From: Pseudomonas silesiensis | GTDB taxonomy: Bacteria > Pseudomonadota > Gammaproteobacteria > Pseudomonadales > Pseudomonadaceae | Direction of reading: 5' to 3' | Length of the DNA stretch: 64,000 nt | NCBI RefSeq assembly: GCF_001661075.1 | Contig: NZ_CP014870.1 | Coordinates: 496,001-560,000 of the forward strand | Position numbers and translations under genes: made by a program | The notes under the pieces: generated by a model | What the model was told of the DNA's origin: nothing | The model's database searches: none | The model's input: the letters and a program-made list of their open reading frames with translations, nothing else | Shown: one piece after another, positions 29,649 through 37,936 of the stretch | Layout of the letters: each line of letters begins with the position of its first letter | Position numbering within the stretch: position 1 is the stretch's first letter

Positions 29649-30145
29649 GAACGCACGCCGAACTGGTGAAGTTTCGGCGGATAATTGAAATCTTCATCGC
29701 CATGGCGTGAATGGTGATGGCCTCCGCCGTAGGCACCGTGTTCCGGCTGAAACGGCGCTTGGCTGTCCTCGACCCTGGCCCCCAGCTGTTCGAGCATGGC
29801 CTTGAGTACATAGTCATCGAGCAGGCGCAGCCAGCCATCCCCGACTTGCAGTGCCACATGGCGATTTCCCAGGTGATAGGCGGCGCGGGTCAATTCGAAG
29901 GCATTGGCGCAGGTGACGTGCAGCAATTGTTCGGCCCGGGCACGGACGCGGACGATGCGACCGTCCTCGGCCTGCAGGCATTCGCCGTCATACAGCGGCG
30001 GTTGACCGCGCTCCAAAAACAATCCGACGTCTTCACCGTCAGCACTGAAACAGCGCAGTCGGCTTTTGCTCCGGGCTTCGAAGGTCAGGTGCAATTCAGC
30101 AGCCCAGACGGGTTGAGGGTCGATTCTGCGATGAATCACCAGCAT
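29645..30145 (-). CDS. ureE: Urease accessory nickel chaperone UreE
   Basis: 166 residues: an N-terminal peptide-binding domain, then a ferredoxin-like metal-binding domain (LGNRHVALQVGDGWLRLLDD contains the conserved His), then a short His-rich tail GGGHHHSRHGDED. It binds Ni2+ and hands it to UreG. I chose the ATG at 30145 with a GGAAG site 6 bases upstream over a TTG at 30169. It is the first gene of the accessory operon, behind a sigma-54-like promoter. Confidence 0.95.
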   Translation of the reverse strand: MLVIHRRIDPQPVWAAELHLTFEARSKSRLRCFSADGEDVGLFLERGQPPLYDGECLQAEDGRIVRVRARAEQLLHVTCANAFELTRAAYHLGNRHVALQVGDGWLRLLDDYVLKAMLEQLGARVEDSQAPFQPEHGAYGGGHHHSRHGDEDFNYPPKLHQFGVRS

Positions 30146-30181
30146 GGGAAGGCTTCCAGCAATGAACAATAGTCAGGCTAG

Positions 30182-30197
30182 AGCAAGGGGCTTGCCA
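30182..30197 (-). promoter_or_regulatory. Sigma-54-like promoter of ureEFG
   Basis: On the minus strand, TGGCAAG-CCCC-TTGCT agrees with TGGCACG-N4-TTGCW except at one base, and keeps the invariant GG and GC at correct spacing. The start would fall near 30170, about 25 bases before the ureE ATG. Confidence 0.65.
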
Positions 30198-30270
30198 AGG
30201 ACGGGATCTGTAGGAAATAGGCGCCGAAGTCTGTAAGACGTTTGGGTGTGGCGCAACAAACTGAATTAAT

Positions 30271-30299
30271 TTGGTGCAAGGGTAAGTGTGATGCACCAA
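30271..30299. promoter_or_regulatory. Inverted repeat with NtrC-like half-sites
   Basis: A perfect TTGGTGCA-N13-TGCACCAA lies about 75-100 bases upstream of the sigma-54 promoter. TGCACC and GGTGCA are the halves of the NtrC consensus, but in that consensus they occur in the opposite order with a 5-base spacer, so this may be two overlapping degenerate sites or another activator's site. Confidence 0.5.
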
Positions 30300-30340
30300 T
30301 TTGCAGCGCACACAAAAAGCTCGTCCATGCGCCCGGGGAG

Positions 30341-30973
30341 CTATTCGGTACTTCCCAGCCCCTGCCAATGTTTCAACCCGATAAAGATGAACCTTAGCTG
30401 CTGGGTGATCTTCGCCTGCGGTGTCAGGTGTTCGGGTAACGCCTGCGCCGGCGGATCAATGATGTCTGGCAGCGTCGCAAACACACTCTTGACGATCAGA
30501 TCGGCCATTACGCTCAGGGCGGCGATATCCAGGTGCTGAAGTTTGGGCATCAGCGACAAATCAGCCGCCAGGTCCGAGCTGATGTCTTCGCGCAAACGAC
30601 CGATGGCCTGGCGCACCGGCAGCGAGCCTCCGTATTGCTCGCGGGCCAGAAACAGAAATTGCGAACGGTTGGCGGACACCACGTCGAGAAAGATTCGCAC
30701 AGAGGCGTCGATGATGCCGCCCATGACGAACTCGTTGTGGCGCACCAGGCGGATGGTTTCGCGGAAAGTCTGCCCGACTTCACTGACCAGCACCAAACCC
30801 AGCTCATCCATGTCGGCGAAATGCCGGTAGAAACCGGTGGGGACGATGCCGGCGGTCCTCGCCACTTCGCGCAGGCTCAGGCTGCCGAATCCTCGGCCGC
30901 ACTCCATCAAGTGGCGGGCAGCGTCCATCAGGGCGTTGCGGGTCTGTTGTTTCTGTTCGGCGCGGGGCAGCAT
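30341..30973 (-). CDS. desT: DesT-like TetR-family regulator
   Basis: 210 residues. An N-terminal helix-turn-helix (SLSLREVARTAGIVPTGFYR then HFADMDELG, about residues 32-60) belongs to the FabR/DesT group. The C-terminal domain contains RSQFLFLAREQYGGSLP and the ending FIFIGLKHWQGLG, as in DesT. DesT senses the ratio of saturated to unsaturated acyl-CoA and represses acyl desaturase genes. From memory PAO1 desT (PA4890) also lies beside ureE. The desCB target genes are absent from this window. I chose the ATG at 30973; a longer frame starts at 31009 but adds non-family residues. Confidence 0.75.
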   Translation of the reverse strand: MLPRAEQKQQTRNALMDAARHLMECGRGFGSLSLREVARTAGIVPTGFYRHFADMDELGLVLVSEVGQTFRETIRLVRHNEFVMGGIIDASVRIFLDVVSANRSQFLFLAREQYGGSLPVRQAIGRLREDISSDLAADLSLMPKLQHLDIAALSVMADLIVKSVFATLPDIIDPPAQALPEHLTPQAKITQQLRFIFIGLKHWQGLGSTE

Positions 30974-31096
30974 CGCAAGGGTGTTTTCTGGACAGGGACA
31001 GCGACGCACTCTAGCAAATAGGCCTTGCCAGCGTCGAACGACTATCGGGGGATTGTGCGGGGAAATCGGGTGTACGAGGTGAAACGCTATAAAATC

Positions 31097-31127
31097 AAAA
31101 GCCCAATCCGTTGATTGGGCTTTTTTT
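31097..31127 (-). terminator. Bidirectional terminator
   Basis: AAGCCCAATC (from 31099) pairs with GATTGGGCTT (31113-31122) around CGTT. T-runs flank both sides (seven T after the plus-strand stem, AAAA before it). It lies 17 bases downstream of the minus-strand repeat-protein gene. Confidence 0.88.
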
Positions 31128-31143
31128 CAAGGCCGCCATGGGC

Positions 31144-31530
31144 TTAGCTCAAGGCGCTGTTGCGTTCGATGACGCGATCACCACCACCTTCAGCCAGGGT
31201 TTGACCTTGTGGAGTGCGATCGGAACCGTCAGCCGCCAGGGTTTGACCTTGTGGAGTGCGATCGGAACCGTCAGCTGCCAGGGTTTGACCTTGTGGGGTG
31301 CGATCGGAACCGTCAGCTGCCAGGGTTTGACCTTGTGGTGTACGGTCCGAGCCATCTTGAGTGATCAGGCCTTTTTCTTTCAGGCGATCATTGCCACCTT
31401 CGGCGACGGTTTGACTGAATGCCGAGTGGCTTGATTTCACTTGCGGAGTGGCCTGGTCGGCCGCAGGCAGGGCAAAAGCAGTGCTGGCCAGCATTGAAAG
31501 GGTAAGGCTAAGCAGTAATTGGCGTTTCAT
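31144..31530 (-). CDS. Small exported protein with tandem DGSDRTPQGQT repeats
   Basis: 128 residues: a Sec signal (KRQLLLSLTLSMLASTAFA) cleaved before LPAADQ, a short spacer, then EGGNDRLKEKG, four copies of DGSDRTPQGQT joined by LAA, and a last divergent copy EGGGDRVIERN. The DNA units are 42 bp. Small Pseudomonas proteins with EGGSDR-type repeats share this plan, with no known function. I chose the ATG at 31530 because it opens the signal peptide; the 33 codons upstream have no signal character. It should be periplasmic or secreted. Confidence 0.78.
   Translation of the reverse strand: MKRQLLLSLTLSMLASTAFALPAADQATPQVKSSHSAFSQTVAEGGNDRLKEKGLITQDGSDRTPQGQTLAADGSDRTPQGQTLAADGSDRTPQGQTLAADGSDRTPQGQTLAEGGGDRVIERNSALS
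31195..31353. repeat. 42-bp tandem repeats within a coding region
   Basis: Units start at 31195, 31237, 31279 and 31321, each beginning CAGGGTTTGACCTTGTGG. The last is partial and more diverged. Differences between the first three are few and mostly silent, which indicates recent expansion or homogenisation. Confidence 0.9.
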
Positions 31531-31918
31531 GATTGGGTGCTCCGTGGGAGGGCGATAAAGTGGGTACGAGGGCAATGCTACTCTCGATAAGTCGATATAA
31601 AAGTTCATAAACGCAATGGTAATAATCAACGGAATTGATTGTTCGCTGAAAAGGCTCTAGATCGGGTGTTTCCGAAGGACGGTTTTGCACCGGCGTGGGT
31701 ATTTTCGACTCACTTGCGTCACACAAAAGTGCGGGTGCGGTAACGCTGAAGGGAACGCTACGCCCGCAACCGAACGGCTATTTGTGTGCGAATCAATCTT
31801 TCCATTAAACCTGCGGCCGGTTTTTCAGTCCTAGATTTCAGGGCAAGCCGGTTCCGGCCTAACGTTTTACACGCGCGTCGCAGTCAGGGGCGCTCAGTCG
31901 TATAAGGAGCTCTGTGCA
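31531..31918. other. Intergenic region between the repeat protein and asmA-like gene
   Basis: 388 bases with the two divergent starts at its ends. AAGGAG at about 31903 serves the asmA-like gene. I see no gene, REP or strong hairpin in the rest. Confidence 0.5.
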
Positions 31919-33985
31919 ATGACGCGCACTCGTAAAATTATTCTCTGGACGGTCGCCAGCCTTGTTGTTCTGCTGGCCGTACTGGTTCTGGTCATCGCGT
32001 TCTTCGATTGGAACCGGATCAAACCGCCACTCAATGCCAAAGTGTCTGAAGAGCTGCACCGCCCGTTCGCCATCAATGGCAACCTGGCGGTCGTCTGGCA
32101 GCGCGACCCCGACGAAGGTGGTTGGCGGGCCTGGGTGCCGTGGCCGCATGTGGTTGCCGAGGACCTGAGCCTGGGTAACCCGGACTGGTCGAAGCAGCCG
32201 CAGATGGTCACCCTCAAACGCGTCGAATTGCGCATTTCACCCTTGGCCTTGTTGGCACAGCGGGTGGTGATCCCGCGCATCGATCTCACTGAGCCCAATG
32301 CCGAGCTGCAGCGCCTGGCTGACGGCCGCGCCAACTGGACATTCAAGTTCGATCCCAAGGATCCGGATGCCGAGCCTTCGAACTGGGTGGTGGACATTGG
32401 CGCGATCGGCTTCGACAAGGGGCACGTCACCCTCGACGACCAGAACCTGAAGACACAGCTTGAGCTGATCATCGACCCGCTGGGCAAACCGATTCCGTTC
32501 AGCGATATCGTCGGCGACAAGGCGGCGAAAACCGCGCAGGAGAAGGGCGCCGCTCCCCAGGATTACGCGTTCGCCCTGAAGGTCAAAGGCCAATACCACA
32601 ACCAGAAACTGACAGGGGAGGGCAAGATCGGCGGCCTGCTGGCCCTGCAGGATGCGGCCAGACCGTTTCCGCTCCAGGCCCAGGTCAAGATTGCCGACAC
32701 CAGTGTCGAACTGGCCGGCACCCTGACCGATCCGCTTAACCTCGGTGCTTTGGACTTGCGGCTGAAGCTGGCCGGCGCCAGTCTCGGCAATCTCTACCCG
32801 TTGACCGGCGTGATCCTGCCGGATACGCCACCCTATGCCACCGACGGCCATTTGATCGCCAAGCTGCATGAGCCCGGTGGCACGGTTTTCCGCTACCAAG
32901 AGTTCAACGGCAAGATCGGCGCGAGCGACATCCATGGCAGCCTGGCCTATGTCGCCAGCCAGCCACGGCCGAAACTCAGCGGCTCGCTGGTGTCCAATCA
33001 ATTGCTGTTTGCCGACCTGGCGCCATTGATCGGCGCCGACTCCAACGCCAAGCAGAAAGCCCGTGGCGGCGAAAGCAAGCAACCGGCGGACAAGGTATTA
33101 CCGGTCGAAGAGTTCAAGACCGAGCGCTGGCGCGACATGGATGCCGACGTCGAATTCACCGGGAAACGCATCGTTCACAGCGAAAGACTGCCGTTTAACG
33201 ATCTTTATACCCATTTGGTACTGACTGATGGCGTGCTCAGCCTGGAACCGCTACGTTTCGGTGTGGCGGGTGGCAAGCTGGATGCGCAGATTCGCCTGAA
33301 CGGACACGCCGAGCCGTTGGAAGGCCGGGCGCAGCTCACCGCACGTGGATTCAAGCTCAAACAGTTGTTCCCGACATTTGAGCCGATGAAAACCAGTTTC
33401 GGTGAGCTCAATGGCGACGCCGACATTACCGGGCGGGGTAATTCGGTAGCCGAATTGCTGGCTACTTCCAATGGCAACTTGAAGATGCTGATCAACGACG
33501 GCGCCATCAGTCGCGAGTTGATGGAGCTGGCCGGGCTGAACGTCGGCAACTATGTGGTTGGCAAGATCTTTGGCGACAAGGAAGTGAAGATCAACTGCGC
33601 GGCCGCCAATTTCGACATCAAGACCGGCCTGGCAACCTCGCAGCTGTTTGTCTTCGACACCGAGAACGCGATCATTTATATCGATGGCACGGCGAACATG
33701 GCGACTGAGCAACTGGACCTGACCATCTCCCCGGAATCCAAGGGCTGGCGTTTGATTTCGTTGCGATCGCCGCTGTATGTGCGGGGTAAGTTCATCAAGC
33801 CCGATGCCGGCGTGAAGGCGGTCCCGCTGATGTTGCGCGGGGCGGGGATGGTGGCGTTAGGTGTGATTGCCGCACCGGCGGCGGGTCTGTTGGCCTTGGT
33901 GGCGCCTAGTGGGGGCGAGCCTAATCAGTGTGCGCCATTGCTGGAGCAGATGAAGGCGGGCAAGGCGCCGAAGACCGTCAAATGA
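31919..33985 (+). CDS. AsmA-family protein
   Basis: 688 residues. A single N-terminal membrane anchor (residues 6-28, KIILWTVASLVVLLAVLVLV) is followed by a large beta-rich periplasmic region, and the C-terminal AsmA_2-type segment contains FGELNGDADITGRGNSVAEL and NGNLKMLINDGAI. AsmA-like proteins are bridge-like lipid-transfer or outer-membrane homeostasis proteins (TamB/YhdP relatives). It appears to be a single-gene unit. The AAGGAG site 10 bases upstream fixes the start. Confidence 0.88.
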   Translation: MTRTRKIILWTVASLVVLLAVLVLVIAFFDWNRIKPPLNAKVSEELHRPFAINGNLAVVWQRDPDEGGWRAWVPWPHVVAEDLSLGNPDWSKQPQMVTLKRVELRISPLALLAQRVVIPRIDLTEPNAELQRLADGRANWTFKFDPKDPDAEPSNWVVDIGAIGFDKGHVTLDDQNLKTQLELIIDPLGKPIPFSDIVGDKAAKTAQEKGAAPQDYAFALKVKGQYHNQKLTGEGKIGGLLALQDAARPFPLQAQVKIADTSVELAGTLTDPLNLGALDLRLKLAGASLGNLYPLTGVILPDTPPYATDGHLIAKLHEPGGTVFRYQEFNGKIGASDIHGSLAYVASQPRPKLSGSLVSNQLLFADLAPLIGADSNAKQKARGGESKQPADKVLPVEEFKTERWRDMDADVEFTGKRIVHSERLPFNDLYTHLVLTDGVLSLEPLRFGVAGGKLDAQIRLNGHAEPLEGRAQLTARGFKLKQLFPTFEPMKTSFGELNGDADITGRGNSVAELLATSNGNLKMLINDGAISRELMELAGLNVGNYVVGKIFGDKEVKINCAAANFDIKTGLATSQLFVFDTENAIIYIDGTANMATEQLDLTISPESKGWRLISLRSPLYVRGKFIKPDAGVKAVPLMLRGAGMVALGVIAAPAAGLLALVAPSGGEPNQCAPLLEQMKAGKAPKTVK

Positions 33986-34070
33986 TGAAAAGGCTCGTTT
34001 TTTTGCGGTGCACATCATTGCTATTCAAGCGGCTGATCACATGCTGTTCAGATGTGCATGGGTGCTGACT

Positions 34071-34739
34071 TTATAACGGCGTTGCATTGAGGTGGAAGAG
34101 CTTGGTTTTAATGTTGCTACCAAGCTTTTCGATCACCTTGTCACGAATGCCGGCATAATTGTCGTCCCCTAGATAAGTAATCCACAGGTCGACCTGCGGA
34201 GCGACTTTTTCCAGGGGAAACTCTTCGTCAAGAATCGTGATGTCAACAGGGTTGGCGGCGTTGAGCATGATGTTGCATGAAATGACCATCGTGTTTTCAC
34301 AGACAACGGTCAATAACAGGCGGGCCGTGTTGGAGGTCGTCTGGTCAACAGGTTGATTGCGTTGGACGTTATTCAAACAGGCCGCCAAGGCCTCGGAGTC
34401 TTCAGGTAGATTTTTTACGACAGCCAGACAGTCAGCAAGCTGACTAAGCTGCGCAGGGGTCAAGTACCTGGATAGCGTAAGCTCGGCGAGTGTTAGTATA
34501 CTCGCCGATTTAACTTTAGGGCTATGGCTTGCATCAGCTTTGGCTGCCCAAAATATAGAGCCAAGTGTTCGCTTGTAAGAGTAGAACCAAGAGTCCGGAG
34601 CACCGCTGCTCAGGTTGGAGGCCAAACTCCCTAGCAAACTTGAATTCAAGATATCATTCTTGAAGTCAGATGAGTGTTGTCCCAAAAAAACAGTAATGTT
34701 TCCATTGACGATATACGTGTCAAAGGCGCTATTAGTCAT
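34071..34739 (-). CDS. Unrecognised protein, A-type member of a duplicated two-gene module
   Basis: 222 residues with no signal peptide or membrane segment; I do not recognise the family. Its N-terminus, YIVNGNITVFLGQHSSDF, matches the YLVSGNITVFFGQHTEAF of the product at 35691-36455, so the two are paralogues. The segment DSWFYSYKRTLGSIFW and the C-terminal NYAGIRDKVIEKLG resemble WYKVYTETMEKLGW and YAGIRQLVLQKIG in the B-type protein encoded at 34815-35576, suggesting that A and B share a fold. The AGGA site is 6 bases before the ATG. It is the last gene of the run, AT-richer than flanking genes, and probably horizontally acquired. Confidence 0.8.
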   Translation of the reverse strand: MTNSAFDTYIVNGNITVFLGQHSSDFKNDILNSSLLGSLASNLSSGAPDSWFYSYKRTLGSIFWAAKADASHSPKVKSASILTLAELTLSRYLTPAQLSQLADCLAVVKNLPEDSEALAACLNNVQRNQPVDQTTSNTARLLLTVVCENTMVISCNIMLNAANPVDITILDEEFPLEKVAPQVDLWITYLGDDNYAGIRDKVIEKLGSNIKTKLFHLNATPL

Positions 34740-34814
34740 TTGTATTCCTGCTGGCTACAATGGTTTGACGAAACGGCTCGTGGGCACTGCCTGGATAGTT
34801 TGGCAGGATCAGTG

Positions 34815-35576
34815 TCAGTCTAGATCCGGAATATCGGCGAGAGCGTTTCTGGCAGTATCGCCAATTTTTTGAAGAACCAATTGACGTATCCCGGCGTAGA
34901 CATCCAGGTTCAGGTACATGGCCTGTGCGGCTGTCTGGATTTTTGTTTGCTGGCTGGTTGATTTCCAGAACAGAATGCCACGACTGCTTTCGCTGACATC
35001 GAGGGAATTGCAGTTAAGGATCATCATTGGATAACCCTCCTTGGTTTGCCAGATCGGCGACATGTCGAATTTGGCGTCTGATCCGACATCAGCTTTACGG
35101 TTGTAAATATCAATAAGCCCGTCATCGTTTTTGACAACCCCTACCGCCTTGGCAGCCACTTCCGCGAGTTTCGGGGCATTAGCTCCCACCAGGCCTTGCA
35201 GTGCAAGGACAGCGACAACATCCATCGTCAAGCCACTGCGTTTAATCGTTTGTTGCTTGATCTGGGAAGCCTGAATGATCCAGCCAAGCTTTTCCATAGT
35301 CTCGGTATAGACCTTGTACCATTGATGGAGCTCTTTTTTGGGGTCATAACGCTTCGTCGCAGCGTTCTGTACCAATTGCTTGCAGTTATTGACGTCTTTA
35401 CGGTTCTGTTCCGCTATGTCCGCCATGAAGAGATTCATCATCTCTTCTCCAATGGTGGCGTTTGGCTTGCTAAGATCGATTGTCGGTTGAGCAGCTAAAG
35501 ATCGAATGGCGGGGGTCTTGACTGCTGGCAAGGAAGGTAGAGAATCAATAAGTTCAAGGCGTTGTTCAAGATGCAT
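34815..35576 (-). CDS. Unrecognised protein, B-type member of a duplicated two-gene module
   Basis: 253 residues, family not recognised. The N-terminus MHLEQRLELIDSLPSLPA aligns with MYMEERIDFVASLPISAA of the product at 36481-37239, and both are preceded by AAAGGA 8 bases upstream, which fixes both starts. Shared landmarks are HQWYKVYTETMEKLGWIIQA, the segment FDMSPIWQTKEGYPMMILNC, and FWKSTSQQTKIQTAAQAMYL. No signal peptide. The A-type partner follows after 75 bases. A soluble bicomponent factor, possibly a toxin, is one possibility, but nothing in the sequence proves it. Confidence 0.8.
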   Translation of the reverse strand: MHLEQRLELIDSLPSLPAVKTPAIRSLAAQPTIDLSKPNATIGEEMMNLFMADIAEQNRKDVNNCKQLVQNAATKRYDPKKELHQWYKVYTETMEKLGWIIQASQIKQQTIKRSGLTMDVVAVLALQGLVGANAPKLAEVAAKAVGVVKNDDGLIDIYNRKADVGSDAKFDMSPIWQTKEGYPMMILNCNSLDVSESSRGILFWKSTSQQTKIQTAAQAMYLNLDVYAGIRQLVLQKIGDTARNALADIPDLD

Positions 35577-35690
35577 GTTTAAAATCCTTTTTTGGTTTGA
35601 TCAGACTTAATGTCTGTATCGTTACTATAATGGCTGAAAACTGTAAGTCTATCGCTTGATTGTAACTCGATGCAGATGATGTGAATCTGG

Positions 35691-36455
35691 TTAAATCTGG
35701 AGCAAATCGGTGATATGAAGTAATTCAGTTAGCATTTTGTCTCCAAGTTTTTTTGCGATTTGCGCGCGCCTGGTGTTGTATCGATGTTCGTTTATAGTGC
35801 TGATCAATAAGCGACTATTATAAACCTCGTCGAGTGCTTTCAATGTCGGATTGGTCAGGATGTCGAGCCCAATCAAATCGTCGGTTTTAAACGAGACTTG
35901 CAGAGTCGCGACTTTTTTATTGTCGAATACGATGGTTAGCGTAACTGAAGTAGCGTATGACTGCTTGAAAGGGGAGCGAGAGCCAGTTGTGTAGGAGACG
36001 TCAGAAGCGTTGAGCTCAAGTCTGTTAGTAATGCTCTTGGCTGCGGGTACGTCACTTGGGAGCCTGGCCAGTTTTATCAATATTGTGTCCAATATCGCTC
36101 TTTCATTGGTTTTGAGGGTCTTGCCAGTACACAAATCAATAATATTCAAGAGGCTGCTGTTTTCGAATTTCAAAAATTTCAGCTCGGAGCTGCTCCCGAT
36201 CCAGTCCAGTTTTTTTAACGTGCCTGTATAAGTGGACCACGAGGTGAGGCCGTCGTTGAGTTTTTGAGACAAAAGATGGCCGCACAAGCTTGTGTGCAAT
36301 ATGTCTTTTTTGAAAGCCTCAGTATGCTGTCCAAAAAAAACCGTTATATTTCCACTGACAAGGTAAATATCAATTAATTGTTTAATGATGGCTTCTCCGA
36401 AGTGAGGCTGATACGGAGCGGGGAATTGAAATCGACTATGGGTAGCCGATTTCAA
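35691..36455 (-). CDS. Unrecognised protein, second A-type copy
   Basis: About 254 residues if translation begins at the TTG at 36455; no ATG or GTG lies before the conserved region YLVSGNITVFFGQ, so the start is unusual or uncertain. It is paralogous to the product at 34071-34739 along its length (SWSTYTGTLKKLDWIGSS corresponds to SWFYSYKRTLGSIFWAAK). A 9-bp inverted repeat, TTGAAATCG/CGATTTCAA, sits exactly at the presumed start (36455 downwards) and could hide it. The B-type partner ends 25 bases upstream. Confidence 0.72.
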   Translation of the reverse strand: MKSATHSRFQFPAPYQPHFGEAIIKQLIDIYLVSGNITVFFGQHTEAFKKDILHTSLCGHLLSQKLNDGLTSWSTYTGTLKKLDWIGSSSELKFLKFENSSLLNIIDLCTGKTLKTNERAILDTILIKLARLPSDVPAAKSITNRLELNASDVSYTTGSRSPFKQSYATSVTLTIVFDNKKVATLQVSFKTDDLIGLDILTNPTLKALDEVYNSRLLISTINEHRYNTRRAQIAKKLGDKMLTELLHITDLLQI

Positions 36456-36480
36456 TTAAGCTTCAAGCGTTAGCCATTAG

Positions 36481-37239
36481 TTAAAAGTCGGGCATGCCTA
36501 GCACGAAATTGTTGAACATGGTCTCGTATTTCGCAACCAGAGTATTGCGCAGTTTCGGGAACACGTTGTTGTCCAGGTAAGCATGTGTAGCACCGCTCTT
36601 TACGGTGGTCGACTGCGTGGTCGACTTCCAGTTCAGGACGTCGATGATGCCTTCACGGGAGTCGAAGGATATGCAGTTGACGACCATGTTCGCCTGGCCC
36701 TTCTCATCGTACCAAACCGGCCCGAGGTCGTATTTTCGATTTTGCTTGGTTTCTTCCTTCATATTAAAGAGTTCAAGGGCGCCTGGTGTGTTTTTAACGG
36801 CGGCCATTGCCTGTTCGAAGCAGGAGGTGATAATCGGAGCTTTGTCGCCGATATGAGGCTTCGCGAGCTGCAGGGCCAGTGTCTCCAGCGTCAATCCGGC
36901 TTGGTCGATGGTGGTGTTTTCATAGTTTCTGGCCTGCAGCACCCAGCCTAATTTGCCAAGGCCGGAGGTGTAGTATTTATACCACTCGAATATTTGCTCG
37001 GGTTCAGGGAATAGTTTGTCAGCAGCAGTCTGCATCACCAATTTGCAGAGGTTGACGTCATCAAAGATCTGTTGTCGTACACCCGGCAAGCGCACACTTA
37101 TATTGTTAGGGAAGACGCAGGCTGAGGCCTTGTTGGTGTTGTTTGTGATTTTGACATTTAAATTAATAAGGGATCGCTTTGCGGGTGCTGCACTGATTGG
37201 CAACGAAGCAACGAAATCAATGCGTTCTTCCATGTACAT
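36481..37239 (-). CDS. Unrecognised protein, second B-type copy
   Basis: 252 residues and the first gene of the B'-A'-B-A run. Paralogue of the product at 34815-35576, with shared EWYKYYTSGLGKLGWVLQAR, YDLGPVWYDEKGQANMVVNC, and LNWKSTTQSTTVKSGATHAY. The latter region alternates polar and small residues, as strands of a beta-hairpin would. No signal peptide or membrane segment. The promoter should lie in the 166 bases upstream, which are AT-rich and carry a strong inverted repeat at 37363-37396. No function is assigned. Confidence 0.8.
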   Translation of the reverse strand: MYMEERIDFVASLPISAAPAKRSLINLNVKITNNTNKASACVFPNNISVRLPGVRQQIFDDVNLCKLVMQTAADKLFPEPEQIFEWYKYYTSGLGKLGWVLQARNYENTTIDQAGLTLETLALQLAKPHIGDKAPIITSCFEQAMAAVKNTPGALELFNMKEETKQNRKYDLGPVWYDEKGQANMVVNCISFDSREGIIDVLNWKSTTQSTTVKSGATHAYLDNNVFPKLRNTLVAKYETMFNNFVLGMPDF

Positions 37240-37362
37240 AGATGTATTCCTTTACTTGAATGTAAACAACGGTTTTGTTGTGGGCTCGAGTATAAGTAAG
37301 TGTGGCGTGGTGTCTATTTGGCTTTTGTGTCTTTAGTTTGCTGCTGTGGCGAGTGGTGGGGC

Positions 37363-37396
37363 AGCCTTATTGCGTTATTTCATGTGCAATAAGGCT
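37363..37396. terminator. 11-bp inverted repeat between bacterioferritin and the B'A'BA genes
   Basis: AGCCTTATTGC (37363-37373) and GCAATAAGGCT (37386-37396) are perfect complements with a 12-base loop. The T-run is weak (GTTTT on the plus side only). It most likely terminates the minus-strand bacterioferritin-like gene, which ends 10 bases away. Confidence 0.6.
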
Positions 37397-37405
37397 GTTT
37401 TGCCG

Positions 37406-37936
37406 TTACAGATCTTTCAGGATATCGGCCATGTCATCCGCATGCTCTTCTTCCTGGGCCAGGATGTCTTCAAAGATGCGGCGGGTAGTGGGGTCTTGTT
37501 CGCCAATGTACTGAATAATCTCGCGGTAGCTGTCGATGGCGATGCGCTCGGCGACCAGGTCTTCATAGACCATTTCCTTGAGCGAATTGCCGGCCACGTA
37601 CTGGGCGTGGGAGTTTTTCGACAGCAGGTCGGGGTTGAACTCGGGTTCACCGCCCAATTGCACGATGCGTTCGGCCAGACGGTCGGCGTGTTGGGCTTCC
37701 TGGGTCGCGTGCTCGAGGAATTCGTCAGCGGCGACATGGGCTTTGAGGCCGTTGGCCATGAAGTAATGGCGCTTGTAGCGCAACACGCAGACCAGTTCGG
37801 TGGCCAGCGATTCGTTGAGCAGGCGCAGTACCTCTTCGCGGTCGGCGCTGTAGCTTTCGGTCACTGCGCCGTTCTCGACATTCTTGCGGGCACGTTCGCG
37901 CAGGGTGGTTACATCGGACAAATGCATGTCGCTCAT
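37406..37936 (-). CDS. Bacterioferritin-like (ferritin-fold) protein
   Basis: 176 residues forming a four-helix ferritin fold. Di-iron ligands are visible: Glu in LNESLATELVC, Glu and His in EHATQEAQHADR, Glu in VYEDLVAERIAI and EEEHADD at the end. It differs from the 158-residue haem-binding Bfr and resembles the PA4880-type 'probable bacterioferritin', which by memory also lies near the urease genes. Iron storage or protection against peroxide is the likely role. AGGAG stands 7 bases before the ATG. Confidence 0.87.
   Translation of the reverse strand: MSDMHLSDVTTLRERARKNVENGAVTESYSADREEVLRLLNESLATELVCVLRYKRHYFMANGLKAHVAADEFLEHATQEAQHADRLAERIVQLGGEPEFNPDLLSKNSHAQYVAGNSLKEMVYEDLVAERIAIDSYREIIQYIGEQDPTTRRIFEDILAQEEEHADDMADILKDL

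Noticed and set aside
31195..31353. Repeat units as a regulatory DNA array
   Set aside because: The period of 42 is a multiple of three and the frame is kept with mostly silent differences, which points to selection on the protein.
37363..37396. Inverted repeat as an operator of the B'A'BA genes
   Set aside because: Its distance (over 120 bases upstream of the first start) and closeness to the end of the bacterioferritin-like gene fit a terminator better.
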